Source of the DNA: an uncultured Alistipes sp.
GTDB lineage: Bacteria; Bacteroidota; Bacteroidia; Bacteroidales; Rikenellaceae
Assembly: GCA_900544265.1 (NCBI GenBank)
Contig: UQUQ01000003.1
Coordinates: forward strand, 62,001-126,000
Length of the DNA stretch: 64,000 bases
Direction: 5' to 3'
The notes under the pieces were generated by a model. It saw nothing but the letters and a program-made list of their open reading frames with translations. It was not told the DNA's origin and did not search any database. The position numbers were made by a program, and so were the translations under genes. Position 1 is the first letter of the stretch, and every line of letters starts with the position of its first letter. This document shows positions 1 to 7,962 of the stretch, piece by piece.

Positions 1-1
1 C

Positions 2-1045
2 AACAAGCAGGAGGAGACCCAGCTCAACTACGCCATCGCCGAGTCGAACTCCCGCACGATCGACATGGCCTACGGCAGCGCAGCACCCGTGGCTCCGCGG
101 TCGATGATCATCTTGTGCATGGCACTGATCGCCGGTCTGGCCATTCCGTTCGGACTGCTCTTCCTGATCGGCATGCTCGATACGACGATCCGCGGCCGCA
201 AGGACATCGAGGACAACCTCAGCGTCCCCTTCCTGGGCGACATTCCGACCTTCGAGGGAGAGACCAAGAACGGCATCGTCGTCCGCGAAACGGGTCGCGA
301 CCCGCTCTCGGAGGCCTTCCGCATCCTGCGCTCGAACATGACCTTCATGAACGTCTCCTCGGGCAAGACGGTCCAGAGCGTCCACTTCACCTCTTCCGAC
401 CCGCATGCCGGCAAGACGTTCGTGGCGATGAACCTCGCCATGACCCTGGCCATGGCCGGCAAGCGCGTCGTGCTGGTCGACCTCGACCTGCGCCGCCACG
501 CCCTCTCCTCGCAACTCGGGCAGGGTAACAACAAGCGCGGCATCACGGGATACCTCGCCGGCACGATCACCGATATCAACGAGCTGATCTACAACCCGGG
601 CATCCACAAGAACCTCGACGTGATTCTGGCCGGCATCCAGCCGCCCAACCCCACCGAGATGCTCCTCTCGGAGAAGCTGGACCAGCTCATTGCCGAGCTG
701 CGCACACGCTACGACTACATCTTCCTCGACAGCACGCCGGCCATGTCTGTCGCCGATGCCGTCATCACGGACCGCTTGTCGGACCTCTGCCTCTACATCG
801 TGCGCGAGGGTGTGCTCGACCGTCGCCAGCTGCCCGACATCGAGCGGCTCTACCGGGAGAAGAAGCTCCACAACATGAGCATCGTGCTGAACGGCACCCG
901 CACACACCGCCACGGCTATGGATATGGTTATGGCTACGGCTACGGCTACGGGTATGGATACGGCTACGACGACAAGAAGGACGACAGCTACCGCAAGCGG
1001 ATCATGCTCTTCCTGCGCAAAATGGCCCGCAAGATCAGACGGTAA
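2..1045 (+). CDS. Wzc-like polysaccharide tyrosine autokinase, C-terminal part (5' end outside window)
   Basis: The frame is open from the left edge, so only the C-terminal ~348 residues are present. The visible start carries the end of the Wzz/GNVR-type periplasmic region (AESNSRTIDMA). One membrane helix follows (MIILCMALIAGLAIPFGLLF), then a cytoplasmic BY-kinase domain. That domain has a Walker A motif (DPHAGKT), Walker A' (VVLVDLDLRR) and Walker B (YIFLDSTPA). The C-terminus is a tyrosine cluster of nine Gly-Tyr pairs (914-967) before an acidic/basic end. Tyrosine clusters in this family are autophosphorylated and control export-chain length in capsule or exopolysaccharide synthesis. That role is family knowledge; its polysaccharide locus would lie upstream of the window. 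The HAD gene follows 3 nt later. Confidence 0.9.
   Translation, partial: NKQEETQLNYAIAESNSRTIDMAYGSAAPVAPRSMIILCMALIAGLAIPFGLLFLIGMLDTTIRGRKDIEDNLSVPFLGDIPTFEGETKNGIVVRETGRDPLSEAFRILRSNMTFMNVSSGKTVQSVHFTSSDPHAGKTFVAMNLAMTLAMAGKRVVLVDLDLRRHALSSQLGQGNNKRGITGYLAGTITDINELIYNPGIHKNLDVILAGIQPPNPTEMLLSEKLDQLIAELRTRYDYIFLDSTPAMSVADAVITDRLSDLCLYIVREGVLDRRQLPDIERLYREKKLHNMSIVLNGTRTHRHGYGYGYGYGYGYGYGYGYDDKKDDSYRKRIMLFLRKMARKIRR
914..967 (+). repeat. Nine in-frame Gly-Tyr codon pairs at kinase C-terminus
   Basis: Nine consecutive Gly-Tyr dipeptide codon pairs encode the tyrosine tail. Gly codons vary between ggc, gga, ggt and ggg, and Tyr between tat and tac. This mixed synonymous usage suggests an old repeat kept at the protein level, not a fresh slippage product. 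Confidence 0.9.
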
Positions 1046-1048
1046 ACC

Positions 1049-1438
1049 ATGGCCATCCGAAACGCAACCATCGCGCTCGACTTCGACGGAACGGTCGTCA
1101 CGCACGAATACCCCCACATCGGGGAGGACGCCGGAGCCGTACCGGTCCTCAAGGAGCTTGTCGCGAACGGGTACCGGCTCATCCTCCACACGATGCGCCA
1201 CGGCGCACTGCTGGAGCAGGCGGTCGACTGGTTCCGCAGCCGCGGCATTCCGCTCTATGCGATCAACGAGAACCCCTCGCAACGCAAATGGACGGCTTCA
1301 CCGAAGGTCTATGCCGATCTCTACATCGACGACAGCAGCCTCGGCATTCCGTTGCGCTTCGTCGACGGATGCAGCCGGCCGGTCGTAGACTGGACACGGG
1401 TCAGAGAGATGCTTGTCGATCAGGGCTTTCTGGACTGA
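1049..1438 (+). CDS. Small HAD-superfamily hydrolase
   Basis: This 129-residue protein has the HAD nucleophile motif near its N-terminus (DFDGTVV, Asp11 and Asp13). A second-motif region follows (RLILHTMR), then a lysine before the acidic motif (SPKVYADLYIDDSS). It lacks a large cap domain and resembles the small BT_0820-type phosphatases of Bacteroides. The substrate is unknown. It starts 3 nt after the tyrosine-kinase gene, so the two are probably cotranscribed, and a strong hairpin terminator follows 25 nt after its stop. A low-molecular-weight role in the polysaccharide locus is possible but is only an inference from position. Confidence 0.8.
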   Translation: MAIRNATIALDFDGTVVTHEYPHIGEDAGAVPVLKELVANGYRLILHTMRHGALLEQAVDWFRSRGIPLYAINENPSQRKWTASPKVYADLYIDDSSLGIPLRFVDGCSRPVVDWTRVREMLVDQGFLD

Positions 1439-1462
1439 CCGAAAAAAAATTCCGATACAGTC

Positions 1463-1495
1463 AAAAGGCGGGACACGCAATGTGCCCCGCCTTTT
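1463..1495 (+). terminator. Intrinsic terminator after the HAD gene
   Basis: The arms aaaaggcgggacac and gtgccccgcctttt pair with one A-C mismatch around a short loop. The right arm ends in a T run. It lies 25 nt after the HAD stop codon. Confidence 0.75.
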
Positions 1496-2083
1496 CCGTA
1501 CTTGCAAGGAAAGAATGCCAGCCAGCACAGCCACCGCGAGCGCGCCCACCCGGCCGCACAACTGCCCGACAGGGCCTCTCCCCGACAGACCGTTCTCACG
1601 ACAGAAGGTCAGCCCGCAGAGAACTCGCCCGATTATCCGTTAGATCGCGGGGCTTCCCCCTCCATCAGTCAGCCCGCAGAGAGCCCGCCCGACAGGGACC
1701 ACTACCCCGCTCCCTCAGACAAGCACGGGTCGGACAGGGCCGAGCTGGGCAGGGCCAGGCTGGGCTAAACTGGACTGGAACGGGACGGACTGGGCCAGAC
1801 GGGGTTAGACCGGACTGGACCGGACGGGACTGGACGGGCGGGACGGGCGGGACGGGCGGGACGGGAATAGAATGGACCGGAATAGACTGGAATAGACTGG
1901 AATAGACTGGAATAGACTGGAATAGACTGGAATAGACTGGAATAGACTGGAATGGACTGGAATGGACACAATAAAACAAAACCGGGCAGGACCGGCCCGC
2001 AACCAATCCAACCCGAACACGGCAAAACTGGCCCCGGCCGTACAGAACCGAATGCCGACCGCAACCACCCGGAAGGCTCGAAC
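1496..2083. repeat. Gene-free repeat-rich spacer between two terminators
   Basis: There is no credible gene here, only compositionally skewed open frames. The right half grades from gggc-rich repeats (gacgggcggg-type units near 1830-1865) into a regular 10-bp tandem array at 1881-1960. The stretch sits between the + strand terminator of the HAD gene and the - strand terminator of the nucleotidyltransferase. Neither transcript should therefore include it. Confidence 0.7.
1881..1960. repeat. 10-bp tandem array, unit aatagactgg
   Basis: Seven perfect consecutive copies of aatagactgg occupy 1881-1950, followed by the variant aatggactgg. Degenerate relatives lie on both sides. The period is close to one helical turn, so each copy presents the same DNA face. 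Confidence 0.95.
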
Positions 2084-2123
2084 AAAAAAATCCGGGCCGC
2101 ATGTCCATCGACATACGGCCCGG
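2084..2123 (-). terminator. Intrinsic terminator of the nucleotidyltransferase gene
   Basis: On the - strand, a stem built from ccgggccg and cggcccgg, extended by atgt/acat pairs, is followed by a run of seven T. It lies about 70 nt after the stop at 2194. Confidence 0.8.
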
Positions 2124-2193
2124 CAAGGATCAAGGCTCCGTCCGATCCGATCTGCGCAGAGGTCCGCACCGGTCGGATCGGCAGCCCGGATGA

Positions 2194-3105
2194 CTATTTC
2201 CAGAGGTCGCGCGGATACTTGCCTTCGGCAATCATCTTCTCGATGGCCGCCATCAGGGCCGGTTTGTCCTCCTTGTAGGTGACGCCGTGCCACTGTGCCG
2301 TCGAACGCAGCACGCGCAACTCGGCCGTTCCGTCGCCGATGAGCTTGTTGACCATCGTCGGGATGTAGAACTCGCTCTTCAGATTCTCACGGTTCTGTGC
2401 GTACCACGTGCCGAAATACTCCTTTGAATAGGTGAAGTAGTCGGGCGTGAAACCGAAGAGATTCATCGAGACGGGTGTATCCTCGGCCAGTTCCTCGTCG
2501 GCGCCGCCGTCGTGGAAGACGATCCGGCCGTCGGCCATGCGCTCGATCTGCGTCCGCTCGACCATCGAAGCGAGGTTTCCCTTCGCGTCGACCGTGCAGA
2601 CGCCGCGCGAGACGGTGCCGTTCTCCGAAAGGGTCCGGTTCAGGTCGTAGGCCACCATGCAGTAGCGGTTCCGGCTGCCGTCGAGCTGCGAGAGATAGTC
2701 GCCGATCACCCGGTAGGCCTCGGCTCCGTAGAAGTCGTCGGCATTGATGACGGCGAACGGCTCGTGAATCGCCCCGGCCGCCATCATCACGGCGTGGTTC
2801 GTACCCCAGGGCTTCACGCGGCCTTCCGGCACGGTGACCCCTTCGGGCAGGTTTTCGAGCTCCTGATAAACGACCTCCACGGCGATCCGGCCACCGAAAC
2901 GATCGGCCGAGAAGACCTCCAGGAACTCCTTGGCGAAGGAGTGGCGGATGACGAAAACAACCTTGCCGAAGCCGGCACGGATGGCATCGTAGACCGAATA
3001 GTCGATGATCGCCTCGTTGTTGGGGCCTACACCGTCCATCTGCTTGAGAGATCCGTAGCGGGAACCCATACCCGCTGCGAGAACCAATAATGTGGGTTTT
3101 ACCAT
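2194..3105 (-). CDS. Sugar-phosphate nucleotidyltransferase family protein
   Basis: This 303-residue protein has the N-terminal nucleotide-binding signature LAAGMGSRYGSLKQ at residues 9-22. The metal-binding segment NADDFYGAEAY lies near the middle. Both are typical of the NTP_transferase fold that makes NDP-sugars from sugar 1-phosphates. The exact nucleotide and sugar cannot be read from the sequence, and UDP-glucose pyrophosphorylase-like activity is only one option. It is a single-gene unit with its own promoter (3142-3172) and terminator (2084-2123). The start is the first ATG after the promoter. Confidence 0.8.
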   Translation of the reverse strand: MVKPTLLVLAAGMGSRYGSLKQMDGVGPNNEAIIDYSVYDAIRAGFGKVVFVIRHSFAKEFLEVFSADRFGGRIAVEVVYQELENLPEGVTVPEGRVKPWGTNHAVMMAAGAIHEPFAVINADDFYGAEAYRVIGDYLSQLDGSRNRYCMVAYDLNRTLSENGTVSRGVCTVDAKGNLASMVERTQIERMADGRIVFHDGGADEELAEDTPVSMNLFGFTPDYFTYSKEYFGTWYAQNRENLKSEFYIPTMVNKLIGDGTAELRVLRSTAQWHGVTYKEDKPALMAAIEKMIAEGKYPRDLWK

Positions 3106-3141
3106 ATTTTATTGTTTTTTGACGTTGTGTCTAAACAGATA

Positions 3142-3172
3142 CAAAGTTAGCAATTTCCGATTCCACCTGCAA
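3142..3172 (-). promoter_or_regulatory. Bacteroidetes-type promoter of the nucleotidyltransferase gene
   Basis: On the - strand the -7 box is TAACTTTG (3142-3149). A TTG lies 20 nt upstream (3170-3172). This fits the primary sigma factor consensus of the phylum. Confidence 0.7.
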
Positions 3173-3236
3173 GCCTTTTCATCAATTTCGGCCGTCGGAA
3201 CACAAAAAAGTTCCGCCGGGCGAACCGCCAAATAAA

Positions 3237-3268
3237 TTTGGCATTCCGCGCGGCTTATGTTATCTTTG
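3237..3268 (+). promoter_or_regulatory. Promoter of the M23-dxr-rseP-radA operon
   Basis: A -33 box TTTG (3237-3240) and a -7 box TATCTTTG (3261-3268) are separated by exactly 20 nt. The predicted leader to the first start codon at 3374 is about 100 nt. Confidence 0.8.
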
Positions 3269-3373
3269 TAGCTGCTAAATTCCGCCCGGGTCGGACACTC
3301 CGACCAGCGAAGCGGTCGGCACCGCTTCCTGCACGCCGGCTCCGCTTCCGGGCGATCCTACACGATTCGACGC

Positions 3374-4243
3374 ATGGCTTTGTTCAAGAAAATACGCTCC
3401 TGGTGGCTCGGGCTGTTCCGCAAGCGGCGCTTCAACATGCTCAACGCCACGGACAACTCCGAGGAGTGGCACATCCACCTCTCGCCCGCGAGCATCTTCG
3501 CCGCACTGGTGGCCTTCCTGCTGCTGCTCTTCATCCTGATTCTCTCGCTGGTGGCCTACACGCCCGTACTGGAGTTTCTGCCCGGCTACCGCACCGAGGC
3601 CGACCGTTCGCGCGAGAGCCTCGTGCAGAACATCATCCGCCTCGACTCGATGGAGCGCATGCTCAACGACATGATGACCTACAACGAGAACATCTCGCTG
3701 ATTCTGGACGGCAAGACCCCCGTGGCGCGGTCGCTTCCCGCCTCGGACAGCACGCGCGCGAGCAAGCTGCTCGTCATGCCGTCGCACGAGGATTCGCTCC
3801 TGCGCGCCGAGATGGAGGGCGACGGCCCCTACTCGCTTGCCGGGGACGGCACCGCCTCGCGCCGGCAGGTCCGCGAGGCCATCCAGCTGGCACCGCCTGT
3901 CGACGGCATCATCACCGACCGCTTCGACATCGCGGCGGGCCGCCTCGGCGTGAAGATCGCCGCCACGGCCGGCGACCGCGTGACGGCCATCGACAACGGC
4001 ACGGTGGTCATGAGCCTCTGGAGCCCCGAAACGGGGTATGTCGTCTGCGTGCAGCACGCCGCCAACCTGATCTCGGTCTACCGCCACCTCTCGCAGTCGC
4101 TCGTCAGCACGGGCCAGACCCTGCGTGCCGGCGATCAGATCGGCTACAACGCCGAAGCGGTGGACGGGGAGGTGCCGCGCTTTGAATTTGAACTCTGGAG
4201 CAACGGCAAGCCCGTGGACCCGGAATCATACATCGTCTTCTGA
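3374..4243 (+). CDS. Membrane-anchored M23 (LytM-like) protein, probably catalytically inactive
   Basis: This 289-residue protein has an N-terminal cytoplasmic stretch and one membrane helix at about residues 39-61. A linker follows, then a C-terminal M23/LytM-type domain from about residue 170. The zinc-ligand positions look lost. The HxxxD-like segment reads RLGVK (190-194) and the HxH-like segment reads RFE (269-271). His238 (VYRHLS) remains. Such proteins often regulate amidases or act as divisome or elongation scaffolds (family knowledge). It is the first gene of a seven-gene operon and dxr starts 9 nt downstream. The promoter at 3237-3268 supports this start. Confidence 0.8.
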   Translation: MALFKKIRSWWLGLFRKRRFNMLNATDNSEEWHIHLSPASIFAALVAFLLLLFILILSLVAYTPVLEFLPGYRTEADRSRESLVQNIIRLDSMERMLNDMMTYNENISLILDGKTPVARSLPASDSTRASKLLVMPSHEDSLLRAEMEGDGPYSLAGDGTASRRQVREAIQLAPPVDGIITDRFDIAAGRLGVKIAATAGDRVTAIDNGTVVMSLWSPETGYVVCVQHAANLISVYRHLSQSLVSTGQTLRAGDQIGYNAEAVDGEVPRFEFELWSNGKPVDPESYIVF

Positions 4244-4252
4244 CTACAACCC

Positions 4253-5404
4253 ATGAAACAACGACTTGCCATCCTGGGGTCGACCGGTTCGATCGGCGTA
4301 CAGACGCTCGACATCGTGCGTGAGAACCCCGACCGCTTCGAGGTCCGCACGCTGACAGCCCATCGCAACTGGCAGCAACTGGCCGCGCAGGCCCGGGAGT
4401 TCGACGCCGACACCGCGGTCATCGCCGACAGGGAGTGCTACGCGGCCCTGCGCGACGCGCTGGCCGACACCGACACGAAGGTCTATGCGGGCGACGAGGC
4501 CGTGGCGCAGGTTGCCGCCGCGGGCAACGTCGACGTCGTGGTGAACGCCCTGGTCGGCTATGCCGGTCTGGCCCCCACGGTCGCGGCGCTCGAGGCGGGC
4601 AAGAAACTGGCGCTGGCCAACAAGGAGTCGCTCGTCGTGGGCGGCTCGTATGTCATGCCCCTTGCCCGCCGCCACAAGGCCCCCATCCTGCCGATCGACT
4701 CCGAGCACTCGGCCATCTTCCAGTGCCTCGCGGGCGAACGGGCCCCGATCCGGCGGCTGATCATCACCTGCAGCGGCGGCGCCTTCCGCGACCTGCGGCG
4801 CGAAGAGCTCGCCTCGGTCACCGTGGAGCAGGCGCTGCACCATCCCCAGTGGAACATGGGCGCGAAGATCACGATCGACTCCTCGACGCTCGTCAACAAG
4901 GGCTTCGAGGTCATCGAGGCCCACTGGCTCTTCGGCACGCCCGCGGAGAAGATCGCGGTCGTGATGCACCCGCAGTCGATCGTCCACTCGATGGTCGAAT
5001 TCGAGGACGGCGCCATCAAGGCGCAGCTCGGCACGCCCGACATGCACATGCCGATCAGCCTGGCGCTGATGTACCCCGACCGGGCCTGCCGTCCGGGCGA
5101 GCGCTTCAGCTTCCTCGAGCATCCGCAGCTGACCTTCGCCGAGGTCGACCGCGTGAAATACCCCGCCCTCGACATCGCCTACGACTGCCTGCGGCGCGGC
5201 GGCACGGCGGCCTGCACGATGAACGGCGCGAACGAGGCGGCCGTCGCGGCCTTCCTCTCCCGCCGCTGCGCATGGCTCGACATCGTGCGTGCGATCGAAT
5301 ACGCCCTGACGCGCGCGACGTTCGTCTCTTCGCCCGACCTTGCGGCCTTCGCCGCCTCGGACGCCGAGGCCCGGGCGCTGGCCGCGGAATACCTCAACAA
5401 GTAA
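4253..5404 (+). CDS. dxr: 1-deoxy-D-xylulose 5-phosphate reductoisomerase
   Basis: This enzyme converts DXP to 2-C-methyl-D-erythritol 4-phosphate with NADPH, the committed step of the MEP isoprenoid pathway, in the cytoplasm. The 383-residue length is normal. It has the N-terminal NADPH motif LGSTGSIGVQTLDIV, the metal/substrate segment DSEHSAIFQCL, the SSTLVNKGFEVIEAHWLFG block and MHMPISLALMYPDR. It lies 9 nt after the M23 gene and 10 nt before rseP. The dxr-rseP order links isoprenoid (undecaprenyl) supply with envelope quality control in one transcript, as in many bacteria. Confidence 0.97.
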   Translation: MKQRLAILGSTGSIGVQTLDIVRENPDRFEVRTLTAHRNWQQLAAQAREFDADTAVIADRECYAALRDALADTDTKVYAGDEAVAQVAAAGNVDVVVNALVGYAGLAPTVAALEAGKKLALANKESLVVGGSYVMPLARRHKAPILPIDSEHSAIFQCLAGERAPIRRLIITCSGGAFRDLRREELASVTVEQALHHPQWNMGAKITIDSSTLVNKGFEVIEAHWLFGTPAEKIAVVMHPQSIVHSMVEFEDGAIKAQLGTPDMHMPISLALMYPDRACRPGERFSFLEHPQLTFAEVDRVKYPALDIAYDCLRRGGTAACTMNGANEAAVAAFLSRRCAWLDIVRAIEYALTRATFVSSPDLAAFAASDAEARALAAEYLNK

Positions 5405-5414
5405 ACACCTTCCC

Positions 5415-6734
5415 ATGGAACTCATCATCAAGATTCTTCAATTCTTCCTCTGCTTCACGATCCTCGTGGGTATCCACGAGTTGGGACACTTCATCATGGC
5501 GCGCGTCTTCCGCATCCGCGTCGAGAAGTTCTACATCTTCTTCGACCCGTGGTTCTCGCTCTTCAAGTTCCGCCGCGGGAACACCGAATACGGACTGGGC
5601 TGGCTGCCGCTGGGCGGCTACGTCAAGATCGCGGGCATGATCGACGAGTCGATGGACAAGGAGTACCAGCAGCGCGAGGTGCAGCCCTGGGAGTTCCGGG
5701 CCAAGCCCGCCTGGCAGCGCTTTCTGGTGATGATCGCCGGCGTGGTGATGAACGTCCTGCTGGCCATCACGATCTACATCGGCATCTGCTACACGTGGGG
5801 CGAGACCTACTTTCCGAACGACGAGGCCCGCTGGGGCTACAACTTCAACGAGGCGGGCCACCGGATGGGATTCCGCGACGGCGACCGCTTCGTCTCGATC
5901 GACGGCGAGAAGGTCGACGACGTCTCCATGCTGCTTAACCAGCTGCTCATCACGGAGAGCGACCGCGAGGTGGTCGTGCTGCGCAACGGAGAGCAGGTGA
6001 CGCTCCACCTGACCCTCGATGAGCTGATCGACATGCGCCGCGAAAAGGGCTACGAAAACCTCTTCACGCTGCGCATGCCCTTCCTGATCGACAGCGTCGC
6101 GGCACCGACGGCCGCCGCCCTGCAGCGGGGTGACGAGATCGTCGCGATCGACGGCGTGCACGACGCCACCTACACGGAATACCGCCGCTACCTCCAGTCG
6201 AAGGCCGGAGACACGGTGTCGGTCACCGTCCTGCGCGGCGGCGAGCGCATCGCCGGGCTCGGCATTCCGATCTCGGCCGAGGGGACCCTCGGCGTCTTTG
6301 CCGACCCGCAGCCCTTCGAGCTGCGCACGCAGCACTACACCTTCTGGCAGGCCATCCCGGCCGGCATCCACAAGACCGGCAAGGTGATCGCCTCCTACTG
6401 GGAGCAGCTCAAGCTGATCGTGCAGCCCAAGACGAAGATGTACGAGGAGCTGGGCGGATTCATCGCCATCGGCAGCATCTTCCCCGGCAGCTGGGACTGG
6501 CAGGACTTCTGGCTCAAGACCGCCTTCCTGTCGATCATCCTCGCCGTGATGAACATCCTGCCCATCCCGGGGCTGGACGGCGGGCATGCGATCTTCACCT
6601 TCTGGGAGATGATCTCCGGGCGCAAGGTCAGCGACCGCGTGCTCGAGGCGGCGCAGTACGTGGGACTCATCATCATCCTCTTCCTGCTGCTCTACGCCAA
6701 CGGAAACGACGTCTACCGCTTCTTCATCAAATAA
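5415..6734 (+). CDS. rseP: RIP metalloprotease RseP (site-2 protease)
   Basis: This is an inner-membrane zinc protease that cuts transmembrane anchors such as anti-sigma factors and remnant signal peptides. The 439-residue protein has the catalytic HELGHF motif in its first helix and the second motif NILPIPGLDGGH near the C-terminus. Two PDZ-like regions lie between them. I chose the ATG at 5415 because the upstream in-frame start lies inside dxr and encodes an Arg/Pro-rich stretch, whereas MELIIKILQFFLCF is a proper membrane start. It sits 10 nt after dxr. Confidence 0.95.
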   Translation: MELIIKILQFFLCFTILVGIHELGHFIMARVFRIRVEKFYIFFDPWFSLFKFRRGNTEYGLGWLPLGGYVKIAGMIDESMDKEYQQREVQPWEFRAKPAWQRFLVMIAGVVMNVLLAITIYIGICYTWGETYFPNDEARWGYNFNEAGHRMGFRDGDRFVSIDGEKVDDVSMLLNQLLITESDREVVVLRNGEQVTLHLTLDELIDMRREKGYENLFTLRMPFLIDSVAAPTAAALQRGDEIVAIDGVHDATYTEYRRYLQSKAGDTVSVTVLRGGERIAGLGIPISAEGTLGVFADPQPFELRTQHYTFWQAIPAGIHKTGKVIASYWEQLKLIVQPKTKMYEELGGFIAIGSIFPGSWDWQDFWLKTAFLSIILAVMNILPIPGLDGGHAIFTFWEMISGRKVSDRVLEAAQYVGLIIILFLLLYANGNDVYRFFIK

Positions 6735-6746
6735 CGAAACGACACC

Positions 6747-7301
6747 ATGACCGAGCTCGAAAAGATGATGCGCGGGGAGCTGTACGACTACAGCGACCCG
6801 GAAGCCCTGGAGCTGAACATCCGGGCACACGAACGCCTCGAACGGCTCAACTCGACCCCCTACCGCGACACGGCGGCCTACCGCGCCGCCCTGCGGGAGC
6901 TCATCCCGGGATTCCCCGAGACGAGTTACCTGATCGCCCCCTTCTTCTGCGACTTCGGGTTCCGCACGCAGGTGGGCGAAGGGGTCGTCATCAACTACAA
7001 CTGCACGTTCCTCGACTGCGGGGGCATCACGATCGGCAACCACACGCTCATCGGCCCCAACTGCCAGCTCTACACGCCGCAGCACCCCATTGACTACGTC
7101 GAGCGCCGCCTTCCCGTCGAACGGGGACTGCGCATCGAGATCGGGGACGACTGCTGGCTGGGCGGCGGCGTGATCGTATGCCCGGGCGTGCGCATCGGCA
7201 ACCGCTGCATCATCGCGGCCGGAAGCGTCGTGACACGCGACATACCCGACGACTCGCTGGCGGCCGGGAATCCCGCCGTCGTGAAACGCAAACTGCAATA
7301 A
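6747..7301 (+). CDS. Maltose/galactoside-type O-acetyltransferase (hexapeptide family)
   Basis: This 184-residue protein has the N-terminal Mac domain (MTELEKMMRGELYDYSDPE) followed by left-handed beta-helix hexapeptide repeats. The putative catalytic histidine lies in the TPQHPID loop. The end shows the usual GSVVTRDIPDDSLAAGNPA segment. The family transfers acetyl from acetyl-CoA to a sugar or other small acceptor in the cytoplasm, and the acceptor here is unknown. It is the fourth gene of the operon, 12 nt after rseP and 22 nt before the LUD gene. Confidence 0.9.
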   Translation: MTELEKMMRGELYDYSDPEALELNIRAHERLERLNSTPYRDTAAYRAALRELIPGFPETSYLIAPFFCDFGFRTQVGEGVVINYNCTFLDCGGITIGNHTLIGPNCQLYTPQHPIDYVERRLPVERGLRIEIGDDCWLGGGVIVCPGVRIGNRCIIAAGSVVTRDIPDDSLAAGNPAVVKRKLQ

Positions 7302-7323
7302 AAACCGCAAAAAAGAGAACGAG

Positions 7324-7962
7324 ATGGAACAGACTACGGATCGCATCGCCGCCTGTGCCGCCGCGCTGCGCCGCCACCGTTTCGAGGTCGAGACGGTCGC
7401 CACGCCCGAAGAGGCCTTCGAGATCATGAAACGCACCATCGGCGAGGAGAAGCCGCAGCTCGTGTCGTTCGGCGACTCGATGACCATGCGCGCAACGGGC
7501 ATCATCGAGTGGCTGCGCGGGCAGACCGGCATGACGCTGCTCGACGGATTCGACTCGTCGATGCCCCGCCCCGAGCGGCTCGAAATACGCCGGCAGGCCC
7601 TGCTGTCGGACCTCTTCGTCACGGGCATCAACGCCGTGACGACGGAGGGAACGCTCCACTGGCTCGACATGGTGGGCAACCGCATCGCTCCGGTGGCCTT
7701 CGGACCCCGCAAGGTGATCCTCGTGGCGGGCCGCAACAAGATCGTCGCCGACCGCACCGAGGCCGAGGAGCGCATCCGCCGCATTGCGGCCCCGCAGAAC
7801 ATCGCCCGCCACCCGGGCTTCCGCACGCCCTGCGCCAAGACGGGCGTCTGCATGGACTGCAACTCGGAGGACCGCATCTGCAACACCCGCATGGAGATGC
7901 TGCGCTGCCACCCCGCCGGGCGCGTGCTCGTCATACTGATCGACCAGGAGCTCGGATTATGA
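7324..7962 (+). CDS. LUD-domain (LutC/YkgG, DUF162) protein
   Basis: This 212-residue single-domain LutC/YkgG-type protein has a conserved FGDSMTMRATGI segment near residues 40-52. Its Cys-rich end (PCAKTGVCMDCNSEDRICN) is typical of the short anaerobe members. In LutABC the family takes part in lactate oxidation, but no lutA or lutB lies nearby, so the role here is uncertain. Its TGA overlaps the ATG of the next gene (ATGA), which indicates translational coupling. Confidence 0.85.
   Translation: MEQTTDRIAACAAALRRHRFEVETVATPEEAFEIMKRTIGEEKPQLVSFGDSMTMRATGIIEWLRGQTGMTLLDGFDSSMPRPERLEIRRQALLSDLFVTGINAVTTEGTLHWLDMVGNRIAPVAFGPRKVILVAGRNKIVADRTEAEERIRRIAAPQNIARHPGFRTPCAKTGVCMDCNSEDRICNTRMEMLRCHPAGRVLVILIDQELGL

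Noticed and set aside
1665-2126. Minus-strand frame encoding a tandem Ser/Val/Tyr/Gln pattern from the 10-bp array
   Set aside because: Three frames read equally well because the 10-bp period is not a codon multiple; no signal, promoter or conserved domain.
3238-4185. A 315-residue plus-strand frame overlapping the M23 gene
   Set aside because: Arg/Ala/His-rich shadow in another frame that begins upstream of the promoter's start site.
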